A DNA stretch of 64,000 nucleotides from CAVSJO01 sp963728445. Its GTDB lineage: Bacteria; Gemmatimonadota; Gemmatimonadetes; Longimicrobiales; RSA9. The stretch lies in contig CAVSJO010000006.1 in assembly GCA_963728445.1 (NCBI GenBank), positions 1,364,001-1,428,000 of the forward strand. The letters run 5' to 3'. The notes under the pieces were generated by a model. It searched no databases. It saw only the letters and a program-made list of their open reading frames with translations, and was not told where the DNA came from. Positions within the stretch are counted from its first letter, which is position 1. Every line of letters starts with the position of its first letter. Positions 37,507 to 45,973 of this stretch are shown here, in pieces. Position numbers and translations under genes: made by a program.

Positions 37507-38799
37507 CTAGCCCGGGTCCTGGGACGGCGGCATTTCGCCCCCCTCACCACGATCCTTTCGCTCCGCCCAGTCCCGCCGCTCTTCCGCCGCCTCCCCCAGC
37601 GCGCGGCGCAGCGCCTCTCCGTCGTCGAGTGAGCGCAGCAGCGCGTCCAGCTCCCGGGTCACCGCGGCCGCCGAGCGGCGCACTTCGTCGGCGTTGCCCC
37701 GCAGGATGTCACCCATCATGACGGGCTCGCCGGCCGCCAGCCGGCTCGCGTCGCGAAAGCCGGAGGCCGCCAGGGCCCAGGCGTCGGGTCCCTCCCTCGC
37801 CACGGCACGCACGAGGGCGACGGAGAGGAGGTAGGGCACGTGGCTCACGGGCGCGGCGAGTCGGTCGTGAGCGGCGGCGTCCAGCCATACGGGCCGGGCC
37901 CCGACCGCCCGCACGAACCCCTCGGCCCGGGCGGCCCCACCCTCGTCCGTGCGGGCGGTCCGGCACAGCGCGAACGTTGCTCCGGCGAACAGGTCTGCCC
38001 GTGCGGCGTCGGGCCCGGACCGCTCGCTCCCCGCCATCGGGTGCCCGGCCACCGCCCGGACCCGCTCCGGCAGCGCGTCCATCGCTGCGACGACGGGACG
38101 CTTCACGCTGCCCGTGTCGAGGACCAGGGCTCCCTCGCCAGCGGACCGTCCGACCTCCGCCACGAGGCCCGGCAGCACCGCGACGGGAGCCGCGAGCACG
38201 ACGATCGTGGCGCCGGCGCACGCAGCGGCCGGGGACGGCGCCAGCTCGTCGACGAGGCCCCGGGCCAGCGCCCGCGCGCCCGTCCCGGGGGACGCGTCGA
38301 CGCCGACGACGCGGGCGCCCGCACGCCGGGCCGCGGCCCCCATCGAGCCGCCGATGAGCCCCAGCCCGACGACGGCGACGGTCTCGCCGGCGAGGGCGGC
38401 GGGTGTGGAGTCGCCGGAGTCGGACCGTGGATCGTCCACCAGGTCCGGGCGCAGTCGCCGGGCGTCGTGCAGGTAGACGTGCCGGACGTCGGCGCTTCCC
38501 CGCTCGGTGTTCCAGTGCAGCAGCACGCGGATGCAGCGGGGAAGCGCCCCCGGCACGTCCATCTCGTGGGTGCACAGCATCGGGACCCGGTGCCAGCCGA
38601 GGGACCGCGCCGCCGCGGCCGGGAAGTCCGCGTTGAGGTCCGCGGTCGTCGAGAAGACGACGGACGCGATGTCGTCGACGTCGATGCCGTTCGCTTCCAC
38701 GAGGCGGGACAGGAGCTCCCGGGTGGCGTCGAGCATGGCGTCGCCCGTGTTGCTCGCTGCCGTCGTGGCGCCGCGGACGCCGCGGAGTGCCAGTGTCAT
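37507..38799 (-). CDS. Fused AroH-type chorismate mutase and prephenate dehydrogenase (TyrA)
   Basis: A 430-residue bifunctional enzyme for tyrosine synthesis. Residues 1 to about 120 are a monofunctional-type AroH chorismate mutase (LRGVRGATTAASNTGDAM, MLCTHEMDVPGALPRCIRVL, then RHVYLHDARRLRPDL). From about residue 137 a TyrA domain follows with the NAD(P) motif VAVVGLGLIGGS and the prephenate-binding region around GHPMAGSERSG. It would convert chorismate to prephenate and then to 4-hydroxyphenylpyruvate. The well-known E. coli TyrA fusion uses an AroQ-type mutase, so an AroH fusion is unusual. The ATG at 38799 matches the AroH N-terminus; an upstream Met at 38811 is possible. It is divergent from the ECF sigma gene. 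Confidence 0.92.
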   Translation of the reverse strand: MTLALRGVRGATTAASNTGDAMLDATRELLSRLVEANGIDVDDIASVVFSTTADLNADFPAAAARSLGWHRVPMLCTHEMDVPGALPRCIRVLLHWNTERGSADVRHVYLHDARRLRPDLVDDPRSDSGDSTPAALAGETVAVVGLGLIGGSMGAAARRAGARVVGVDASPGTGARALARGLVDELAPSPAAACAGATIVVLAAPVAVLPGLVAEVGRSAGEGALVLDTGSVKRPVVAAMDALPERVRAVAGHPMAGSERSGPDAARADLFAGATFALCRTARTDEGGAARAEGFVRAVGARPVWLDAAAHDRLAAPVSHVPYLLSVALVRAVAREGPDAWALAASGFRDASRLAAGEPVMMGDILRGNADEVRRSAAAVTRELDALLRSLDDGEALRRALGEAAEERRDWAERKDRGEGGEMPPSQDPG

Positions 38800-38944
38800 G
38801 GAACCTCGCATTCGGGTCGCAGGGTTGGCCGGGGTCGGAGGGAAGCGCACGGCCCCCGATTCCGCTAGGATACAGGGGAACCCGTGCCGGGGGAATCGCC
38901 CCTCGCGGTGCGGGATTCCAGGCCGATGTCAGAAATCGGCTCCC

Positions 38945-39478
38945 ATGGACGTTCTCATGACAGTCGCGACGAGAGAAGACGTGGATTTCGACGCTGCCTT
39001 CGAGCGGCTGCATCCAAGCCTGTTCCGCTACCTCCACCGCTTGACGGGGGATGCGGATGTCGCGAAGGACATCGCCCAGGAAGCGTTTGTCCGACTGCTG
39101 GACCAGAAGCTGACGGATGCGGAGGTCCGGCCCTGGATCTTCACGGTCGCGACGAACCTCGTCCGGGACGGAGCCCGGAGCTCCGAGCGGCGACGTCGCC
39201 TGCTGACCGGCAGCTACGATGCGCCACAGCAGGACCGCCGTCCAGACGAGGACGTAGAGCGGAAGGAGAGGATCGAAACGGTCCGCGAGTTGCTTCAGGA
39301 ATTGCCGGAACGGGATCGTCAGCTGCTCCTCCTGCGGGAGGAGGGATTCAGCTACAAGGAGATCGCCAGCACGGTGGGCGTCGCGCCGGGCTCGGTCGGA
39401 ACATTGATTGCGCGGGCGCTGAAGAAGTTCGAAGCGAAGTATGACGCACGGGAGAAACGAAACGATGCACGTGACTGA
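38945..39478 (+). CDS. ECF-type RNA polymerase sigma factor
   Basis: A 177-residue protein with sigma region 2 (FERLHPSLFRYLHRLTGDADVAKDIAQEAFVRLL and WIFTVATNLVRDGARS) and region 4 (ELPERDRQLLLLREEGFSYKEIASTVGVAPGSVGTLIARALKKF). Regions 1 and 3 are absent, as in the extracytoplasmic function group. It directs polymerase to a specific promoter set when its partner is released. The partner is the zinc-finger anti-sigma factor encoded downstream, which overlaps it by 14 bp. The start could be ATG 38945 (MDVLM) or 38957 (MTVATRED). A GGAAC element upstream at 38877-38881 may be its own promoter. Confidence 0.9.
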   Translation: MDVLMTVATREDVDFDAAFERLHPSLFRYLHRLTGDADVAKDIAQEAFVRLLDQKLTDAEVRPWIFTVATNLVRDGARSSERRRRLLTGSYDAPQQDRRPDEDVERKERIETVRELLQELPERDRQLLLLREEGFSYKEIASTVGVAPGSVGTLIARALKKFEAKYDAREKRNDARD

Positions 39479-40241
39479 GGGCACGCTCCAGGCCTATCTG
39501 GACGACGAGCTGGCCGCCGCCGACCGAGAGTCGGTTGCGAGCCACCTCGCCGTGTGCTCCGCGTGCACGTCGGAGCTGACGCTCCTCGAGTCCGCGTCCG
39601 GGCATCTCGCGGCGCTGCTGGCGGGCGCAGACCTGCCGGCGCCCGAAGTCGCGCCGGACCCGTTCACGCGGGCCCGCTGGTCGCGCCGTGCCATCGGGGC
39701 CCGGCGGACTCTGTCGCGGGCTGCCGTCCTGCTCGTCTTCGCCGCCGGCGCCGTGGCCGCCGCCGTTCCGGGCTCGCCGCTGCACGAGGCGCTGAAGGAA
39801 CTGTGGTCCGGTGCCGCGGCTCGCTTCTCGAGCGCGCCGGCGCCGGCAGCACCGGCGCCGGAGCCCGAGCCCGCTCCGGCCGCCGGTGCGGACCGGGTCT
39901 CGAGCGTCTCCGTCGAGCCCCTCGGCGGCAGCGTCAGCTACACCATCGTCGACGCCGGTCCCGCGACGCGGGTGCACGTGCGGCTCGTCGACGGACCGAT
40001 CGGCGGCGTGGAGGCCAGAGGCGAGGCATCGCAGGCCCGGTTCCGCACGGGGCCCGGTCGCATCGAGGTGCGCCGGATCCCGTCCGGAGACCTGACGGTC
40101 CTCATCCCGCGCGGAGCGCAGAGCGCCACCGTGCGCGTGGACGGTCGTACCCTTCTCTCCAAGGAAGGCGACCACCTCCGCCTCCTCGCCGCGCCGGCCG
40201 ACAGCAGCGCCGAGGAGATCGTCTTCGAAGTGGGCGGCTAG
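39465..40241 (+). CDS. Zinc-finger anti-sigma factor (membrane-anchored)
   Basis: A 258-residue protein. The N-terminal ZAS/zf-HC2 domain has His followed by the SHLAVCSACT motif (H-x3-C-x2-C), the zinc site that clamps the ECF sigma. One membrane helix follows (RAAVLLVFAAGAVAAAVPG, about residues 85-105). After a Pro/Ala/Glu linker comes a periplasmic beta domain (VEPLGGSVSYTIVDAGPATRVHVRLVDG) that may sense an envelope signal. ATG at 39465 begins the conserved MHVTEGTLQAYLDDEL; the earlier ATG at 39441 adds eight residues. It overlaps the sigma gene, so the two are coupled. Confidence 0.85.
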   Translation: MHVTEGTLQAYLDDELAAADRESVASHLAVCSACTSELTLLESASGHLAALLAGADLPAPEVAPDPFTRARWSRRAIGARRTLSRAAVLLVFAAGAVAAAVPGSPLHEALKELWSGAAARFSSAPAPAAPAPEPEPAPAAGADRVSSVSVEPLGGSVSYTIVDAGPATRVHVRLVDGPIGGVEARGEASQARFRTGPGRIEVRRIPSGDLTVLIPRGAQSATVRVDGRTLLSKEGDHLRLLAAPADSSAEEIVFEVGG

Positions 40242-40304
40242 CCGCCCGGCCTTCCCATCTGCCCGGTTCGCGGCGTCCTGCCGCGGCGATCGGCCCCCAC
40301 GCGC

Positions 40305-40333
40305 TGGAACACCGGGGGCCGGTTGAGTATTAT
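40305..40333 (+). promoter_or_regulatory. Candidate promoter before the outer-membrane receptor gene
   Basis: TGGAAC (40305-40310) and TATTAT (40328-40333) are separated by 17 bp. GGAAC is the usual -35 of ECF sigma promoters, and a similar GGAACCCG element precedes the sigma gene at 38877. It may therefore be a target of the sigma encoded just upstream. Confidence 0.35.
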
Positions 40334-40418
40334 TCCTACATGATGTCGAGACGGCGAAGCGATCGCCGTCCCCGATGCGAAGACCGCCGAATCGGCGTTT
40401 CCCTGTGCCCGGGACCCG

Positions 40419-42704
40419 ATGACCGCTTCGATGCTACTCGTCAGCGCCGCACTGGCCCTGCAGGTGCCGCAGGTACCGCAGGGACAGGGGGGCGCACGCA
40501 GCGTGTCGGCGCACGTCGCCGTCGCGCCGGCGCCGACGGGGATCGTGGAGGGTCAGGTGATGAGCGGCATCAACGGCGCGCCGCTGCCGTTCGCGGCGGT
40601 CGAAGTGCTGGGCGGTGACGCGGCGGCGGTGACGGACGGCCGCGGTCGATACGTGCTGGCGGGGGTCACGGCGGGTCGACACATGCTGAGGGCGACGCAC
40701 CTCGGCCACGCGCCCCTCCAGGTTGCGGTGACGGTTCCGGCCGGTGGCGTGCTGAGCCTCGACTTCGCGCTGGAGCTGCGCCCGGTGGCGCTCCCTGCGG
40801 TGACGGCGCTGGCGGGGCGGCCCTCCGGCTTCATGGACTCGACGGAGGTCCCGCAGCCGGACCTCGGCGAGGCATCGGTGCGGGCGCTGGAGAGCACGCC
40901 GGGGATGGTGGAGCTGGGGCTCGGGGACGTGGCGCAGGGAAGCCCCGCTCAGGACCCCATCGACCCGACGGACGTGCTGTACGTCCGGGGCGCCGCGGCG
41001 GACCTGAAGCTCGTCCTGCTGGACGGCGCGCCCGTCTATGCGCCGTTCCACCTGGGTGGCCTGGTCGCGCCGTTCGAAGCGGACCTGCTCCGCTCCGCCC
41101 GCCTGTACGTCGGCGGAGCCCCGGCCCGCTACGACGGCGGCATCTCCTACGTCCTCGACATGCAGACCCGGGGGGCGCGCGGGGACCGGGTGCACACCCT
41201 CGTGAACGCCGACCTGCTGTCCGCGCGGGCACGCGTCGAGGGTCCGATGGGCCTGGACGCGGGCTACCTCGTGAGCGCCCGCACGGTGCACGGGCTCGGA
41301 GCGACGGGGTTCAAGGGATCGTCCTTCCCGTACGGGTACGTGGACGGGCTCGTGCGACTGGATCGGAACGTCGTCGGCTCGGGAACCATCAGCGCGACGG
41401 GCTTCATGAACCGCGAGAGCGTTCGGCTCCAGCCCGGAGCGGCGCGACGGAGCACCGCGGCGTGGGGCAACTCGGCCGGGTCCGTCCGCTACATGGGCCC
41501 GTTCGCCGGGGGGGACGCGGAGCTGACCGTCGCCGCCGGACGCTTCGCCGCCGGTCTTCCCATCATCGGCGACAGGGAGCTCTGGGTGGACGGAGCGGCG
41601 ACCCGCGCGCGTGTCGCTGCGGACATCCTCCGCTCGGCCGGTCCCGCGGAGCTCGACGTCGGCTTCGCGTACGAGCGGGAGTGGCTCGACTACCGCTCGT
41701 GGAGCCGTGGCACGTTCCCGGACTCCCTCATCAACGAGAACGAGGTGAACGGCGACGTCGCCGGTGGCTACGTCGACGCCTCCTGGCAGGCTTCTTCGCG
41801 CCTCCGCTTCCGGGGCGGCATGCGGGTGGACGTGTTCTCGGCGGAGCGCGCGCCGTACATCGCGCCGCGGCTCCTCGCCACGTTCCTCGTCACCGACAAC
41901 ACGGCACTGACCCTCGCGGCGGGGCAGTACCACCAGTACGTACGGGCGCCGGAGGCGGTGCTCACCTCCCCCGACGCCGACCAGGAATCGACGCCCACGG
42001 CGATCCCCGAGCGGAATCCGCTCCTTGCGGTGGCGGGCGCGTCCCACATCGTGCTCTCCCTCGACCAGCAGCTCGCCCAGGGCGTGCGGCTCGGAGTGGA
42101 GGGCTTCCACAAGATCTACGACGGCATTCCCACCGACCCCGACGGACACGCTCAGGCGTCCGGCGTGGACTTCTGGATCCGGCGCGGAGGCGGCTCCATC
42201 CAGGGCTGGCTCGGATACTCCCTGGCGTGGCTCTGGTCGAACGATGCGCAGCGCCCGGCCGTGGACGAGATCTTCTCCGGCCGACACCTCGTCAGCGCTG
42301 GTGTCCAGGGGAGTGCCGGCGACGCAGGTCGCTTCCAACTCCGGGTCACCTATGGAGCGGGTCTGCCGTACACCGCGATTCAGCCCGGCGGCCCGTCGGA
42401 GCCGGCGGGGCACAGCCCGGCCGTCAACCTCGTTCCGTCCGCCACGACGGGGGCCGTCGACCCCTCCACGCTCGTGGCATCGCCCGATGAGCCCTATCTC
42501 CGCCTGGACGGCGAAATCTCCCACACGTGGCTCGTCCACTGGCTCGGCAGCTCCACGCTCGTCACGCCCTATCTGCGCGTGCTCAACGCGCTGAACCGCC
42601 GCGACGCCCTGTTCTACCACTTCGACGGGAGCGACACGACCTCTCCCCGCGCCCTGGCGGCGCTGCCGGTCGTGCCAGTCGTCGGCGTGGGCATGCAGTT
42701 CTGA
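40419..42704 (+). CDS. Outer-membrane beta-barrel protein with carboxypeptidase-regulatory and plug domains
   Basis: A 761-residue outer-membrane receptor-type protein. A short signal (LLVSAALALQ) leads to a carboxypeptidase-regulatory-like beta-sandwich (about residues 42-130, GIVEGQVMSGINGAPLPFAAVEVLGG). A TonB-type plug follows (about 140-270: VLYVRGAAADLKLVLLDGAPVYAPFHLGGLVAPFEADLL). The rest is a predicted barrel with many alternating strands, ending GVGMQF with a terminal Phe, typical of Bam substrates. I see no clear TonB box, so energy coupling is uncertain. It sits between the anti-sigma factor and an ABC exporter-type operon. Its stop overlaps the likely CTG start of the ATPase. Confidence 0.87.
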   Translation: MTASMLLVSAALALQVPQVPQGQGGARSVSAHVAVAPAPTGIVEGQVMSGINGAPLPFAAVEVLGGDAAAVTDGRGRYVLAGVTAGRHMLRATHLGHAPLQVAVTVPAGGVLSLDFALELRPVALPAVTALAGRPSGFMDSTEVPQPDLGEASVRALESTPGMVELGLGDVAQGSPAQDPIDPTDVLYVRGAAADLKLVLLDGAPVYAPFHLGGLVAPFEADLLRSARLYVGGAPARYDGGISYVLDMQTRGARGDRVHTLVNADLLSARARVEGPMGLDAGYLVSARTVHGLGATGFKGSSFPYGYVDGLVRLDRNVVGSGTISATGFMNRESVRLQPGAARRSTAAWGNSAGSVRYMGPFAGGDAELTVAAGRFAAGLPIIGDRELWVDGAATRARVAADILRSAGPAELDVGFAYEREWLDYRSWSRGTFPDSLINENEVNGDVAGGYVDASWQASSRLRFRGGMRVDVFSAERAPYIAPRLLATFLVTDNTALTLAAGQYHQYVRAPEAVLTSPDADQESTPTAIPERNPLLAVAGASHIVLSLDQQLAQGVRLGVEGFHKIYDGIPTDPDGHAQASGVDFWIRRGGGSIQGWLGYSLAWLWSNDAQRPAVDEIFSGRHLVSAGVQGSAGDAGRFQLRVTYGAGLPYTAIQPGGPSEPAGHSPAVNLVPSATTGAVDPSTLVASPDEPYLRLDGEISHTWLVHWLGSSTLVTPYLRVLNALNRRDALFYHFDGSDTTSPRALAALPVVPVVGVGMQF

Positions 42705-43396
42705 CCGCTTCACTTCCCCTGCTCCGACTCCGGGGCGTCGTCCACGGCTACGACGAGGCCGGAACTCGCCACGACGTCCTGACGGGCGTCGACCTGGACG
42801 TGGCCCCGGGCGAGGTCGTCGCCATCCTCGGCCCGAGCGGATCCGGGAAGTCCACTCTCCTGAACGTCGTCAGCGGCATCGACGATCCGGACGCCGGGGA
42901 GGTGGAGATCGCCGGCACGCCCGTCGGCCGGCTCCGCGACCGGGAGCGGACGCTGTTCCGTCGCCGCCGGCTCGGGTTCGTCTTCCAGTTCTTCAACCTC
43001 GTCCCGACGCTGACGGTGCGGGAGAACCTGCTGCTGCCCCTGGAGCTGAACGGCGTGACCGGCAGCGAGGCGCGCCGACGCGCCGACGGCCTTCTCGACC
43101 GCGTCGGGCTCGGCGATAGGGGCGACACGTACCCGGACAGGCTGTCGGGCGGAGAGCAGCAGCGCGTCGCCATCGCACGCGCCGTCGTCCACGAGCCGAC
43201 GCTCCTGCTCGCCGACGAGCCGACGGGCAACCTCGATCGGGAGACCGGTCGCCGCGTCCTCGACCTGCTCGCGGAGATCGTGCGCGACGCCGGACTCACG
43301 CTCGTCGTCGTCACCCACAGCCACGATGTCCTCGAGCTCGCGGATCGCGTCCTGACGCTGCGGGACGGCCGGCTGGTCGAGGGCGACGTCGGCTGA
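42701..43396 (+). CDS. ABC transporter ATP-binding protein (LolD/MacB/AttE type)
   Basis: A 231-residue ATPase with Walker A GPSGSGKST, Q-loop FVFQFFNLVPTLT, signature LSGGEQQR, Walker B LLLADEPTGNLD and H-loop VVTHSHD. The FQFFNLVPTLTVRENLLLP segment places it in the LolD/MacB/FtsE-type group that works with FtsX-fold permeases. The frame has no ATG, GTG or TTG near its true N-terminus. CTG at 42701, in a CTGA overlap with the preceding stop, is the only start that keeps the whole domain (LLRLRGVVHGYDEAG). The permease follows after 10 bp. The three downstream genes look like an att-type export set. Confidence 0.88.
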   Translation: MTASLPLLRLRGVVHGYDEAGTRHDVLTGVDLDVAPGEVVAILGPSGSGKSTLLNVVSGIDDPDAGEVEIAGTPVGRLRDRERTLFRRRRLGFVFQFFNLVPTLTVRENLLLPLELNGVTGSEARRRADGLLDRVGLGDRGDTYPDRLSGGEQQRVAIARAVVHEPTLLLADEPTGNLDRETGRRVLDLLAEIVRDAGLTLVVVTHSHDVLELADRVLTLRDGRLVEGDVG

Positions 43397-43406
43397 GCGA
43401 CGGGCG

Positions 43407-45971
43407 ATGCGACGCTCCGTCCTCGTACGCGCGAGCCTGCGCCATCTCTCCCGACACCCGTGGCAGCTCGTGCTTGCGGTGCTCGGCGTCGCCCTGGGCG
43501 TGGCCGTCGTCGTCGCCATCGATCTTGCGAACGGGAGCGCCCGCCGCGCCTTCGAGATGAGCGCCGAGGCCGTCGCCGGGCGGGCCACCCACGAGATCGT
43601 CGGCGGCCCCACCGGTATCCCGGACTCCGTCTACGTACGGCTGCGCGTGAAATACGCCGTCCGCCCGTCGGCGCCGGTCGTGGAGGGCGAGCTGACGGTT
43701 TCCCGCAGGGGCGACCGCCCCGCCCGGGCGCTCCGGCTGCTCGGCGTCGATCCCCTCGTCGAGGACACGTTCCGGCCGGCACTCGGGCGCCAGCCGGGCA
43801 TCGGGGCCACGAGCGGATCCGCGGCGTTCTTCGTCGTGCCCGGGGCCGTTCTGGTGACCCGGGAGACGGGCCGCCTGCTCGGCGTGGAGCCCGGCGACAG
43901 CCTGGCCGTGCTCGCGGGCGCGGAGCCGGCGACGCTTCGCATCGCGGGCTGGATCGCGCCCCGAAGCGAGCTGGACCGGGTCGGGCTGCGGGACGTCGCC
44001 GTCGCGGACGTTTCGACGGCGCAGGAGGTGCTCGGCCGCGTCGGCAGCCTCGACCGCATCGACCTCATCGCGCCTGCGGGACCCCGGGGCGATTCGCTGC
44101 TGGCGCGCGTGGAGGGGGCGCTGCCCCCGGGGCTCGAGGTCCGGCCCGCCGGGTCGCGGACGGATACGGTCCGGCAGATGACCCGGGCCTTCTCCCTGAA
44201 CCTGACGGCGCTCGGTCTGCTGGCGCTTCTCTTCGGCGGTTTCCTGATCTACGACAGCACCAGCTTCTCGGTCGTTCAGCGGCGCGAGCTCATCGGCGTG
44301 CTGCGCGCCCTCGGCGTGACCCGGCGCGAGGTGTTCGCCCTGGTCCTGGCGGAGGGCGTCGCCATCGGCGCCGCGGGCAGCGCCCTCGGCCTCGTCGCCG
44401 GGATCGGGCTGGCGGGGGGCCTCCTCCGGCTCGTCACGCGCACGATCAACGACCTGTACTTCGCCGTTTCCGTGAGCGGCGTGCACGTGTCGGCCCTGGC
44501 CCTCGGCGGTGCGTTCGCGCTGGGGGTGGCGACGACGGCGGCCGCCACCCTCCCGGCCGCGATCGAAGCGACGCTCGCGCCGCCCCGGGCGGCGTGGACC
44601 CGGTCCGTGCTCGAGGAGCGCTTCCGTCGGCTCGCGCCTCGTCTGGCGGCCGCGGGCGCAGCCGTCGCCGGACTCGGCGTGGTCGTCCTCGCGTTGCCGA
44701 CGCCCGCCGTGCTCCCGGCGTTCGCGGGCCTGTTCGCCGTCGTCGTCGGCTCCGCGCTGACGTTTCCCCTCCTGCTCGTGGGGCTCATGGCCGCGCTGCG
44801 CCCCGTGATGCGCGGCGTGGCCGGGCTGCTGGGCGGCATGGCCGCGCGCAGCGTGAGCGCGTCCCTGAGCCGGACGGCGCCGGCGGTGACGTCGCTCGCG
44901 GTGGCGGTCTCCGTGACGGTCGCGCTCGGGATCATGATCGGCAGCTTCCGGGACACCGTCCGCCGCTGGCTGGCGACGACCCTGCGGGCCGACGTGTACG
45001 TTTCGGCGCCCGGCGGCGTGTCCAGCCACGCGCAGGGCACACTCGCCGCGGACGTCGTCCGTAGGGTCGTCGGCGCGCAGGGGGTGAGAAACGCCAGCAT
45101 CAACCGGAGCGTCCGGATCCCGGACCCCCGCGGTCCCGTTCGCCTGATGGCCATCGGCACGGCGGGAAGGGAGGAGGCGGCCTTCGACCTGAAGCGGGGC
45201 GATCCGGCGGAGGTCTGGCCTGCATGGCATCGCGGGGCCGTGATCGTGTCGGAGCCGTTCGCGTTCCGCCGCGACCTCCAGGTCGGCGACACGCTCCGTC
45301 TGCGCACCGATCATGGAATGCGGGCCTTCCCCGTGGCCGGCATCTACTACGACTACGGCAGCGACCAGGGCGCGGTGGTGATGGCGCTGGAGACGTACCG
45401 GCGCGAGTGGGACGATCCGGGGGTGACGGCGCTCGGACTCTACGCCGCAGACGGCGTGGCCGCGGAAGATCTGGTCGATGCCGTGCGCCGGAGCGTCCCC
45501 GGCGAGGCCCTCGTCATCCGTTCCAACCGCAGCCTTCGCGAGGCGTCCCTCCAGGTCTTCGACCGTACGTTCGCCATTACCGCGGTGCTGCGGCTGCTCG
45601 CGTTCGTCGTCGCGTTCATCGGCGTGCTGAGCGCACTCATGGCGCTGCAGCTCGAGCGCAGCCGGGAGATGGGCGTGCTCCGCGCGACGGGGGTCACGCG
45701 CGGTGAGGTGTGGCGGCTCGTCTCCCTCCAGACGGGTCTCATGGGCCTGGCGTCGGGGCTGCTCTCCATCCCGCTCGGGGTCGGCATGGCGCTGGTGATG
45801 GTATTCGTCATCAATCGGCGATCCTTCGGCTGGACGCTGCACTTCCGCGTGTCCGGCGAGGTCCTGCTCGAGGCCGTGCTGCTGGCCGTGGCCGCGTCGC
45901 TGCTCGCCGGCGTCTATCCCGCCTGGCGGATGGCCCGCACGAAGCCCGCCGCTGCCCTGAGGGAGGAGTGA
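43407..45971 (+). CDS. FtsX-like ABC transporter permease (AttF/AttG-type fusion)
   Basis: An 854-residue permease with two FtsX/MacB domains. A first membrane helix (QLVLAVLGVALGVAVVVAI) leads to a large periplasmic domain, a set of three helices (about 265-395) and a central set (about 410-490). A second helix near 500 starts another periplasmic domain, and three C-terminal helices end VYPAWRMARTKPAAALREE, the classic FtsX-type ending. In att operons this function is split or fused as here. The protein probably extracts or exports a lipid or lipoprotein-like substrate, inferred from relatives. Confidence 0.88.
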   Translation: MRRSVLVRASLRHLSRHPWQLVLAVLGVALGVAVVVAIDLANGSARRAFEMSAEAVAGRATHEIVGGPTGIPDSVYVRLRVKYAVRPSAPVVEGELTVSRRGDRPARALRLLGVDPLVEDTFRPALGRQPGIGATSGSAAFFVVPGAVLVTRETGRLLGVEPGDSLAVLAGAEPATLRIAGWIAPRSELDRVGLRDVAVADVSTAQEVLGRVGSLDRIDLIAPAGPRGDSLLARVEGALPPGLEVRPAGSRTDTVRQMTRAFSLNLTALGLLALLFGGFLIYDSTSFSVVQRRELIGVLRALGVTRREVFALVLAEGVAIGAAGSALGLVAGIGLAGGLLRLVTRTINDLYFAVSVSGVHVSALALGGAFALGVATTAAATLPAAIEATLAPPRAAWTRSVLEERFRRLAPRLAAAGAAVAGLGVVVLALPTPAVLPAFAGLFAVVVGSALTFPLLLVGLMAALRPVMRGVAGLLGGMAARSVSASLSRTAPAVTSLAVAVSVTVALGIMIGSFRDTVRRWLATTLRADVYVSAPGGVSSHAQGTLAADVVRRVVGAQGVRNASINRSVRIPDPRGPVRLMAIGTAGREEAAFDLKRGDPAEVWPAWHRGAVIVSEPFAFRRDLQVGDTLRLRTDHGMRAFPVAGIYYDYGSDQGAVVMALETYRREWDDPGVTALGLYAADGVAAEDLVDAVRRSVPGEALVIRSNRSLREASLQVFDRTFAITAVLRLLAFVVAFIGVLSALMALQLERSREMGVLRATGVTRGEVWRLVSLQTGLMGLASGLLSIPLGVGMALVMVFVINRRSFGWTLHFRVSGEVLLEAVLLAVAASLLAGVYPAWRMARTKPAAALREE

Positions 45972-45973
45972 GA

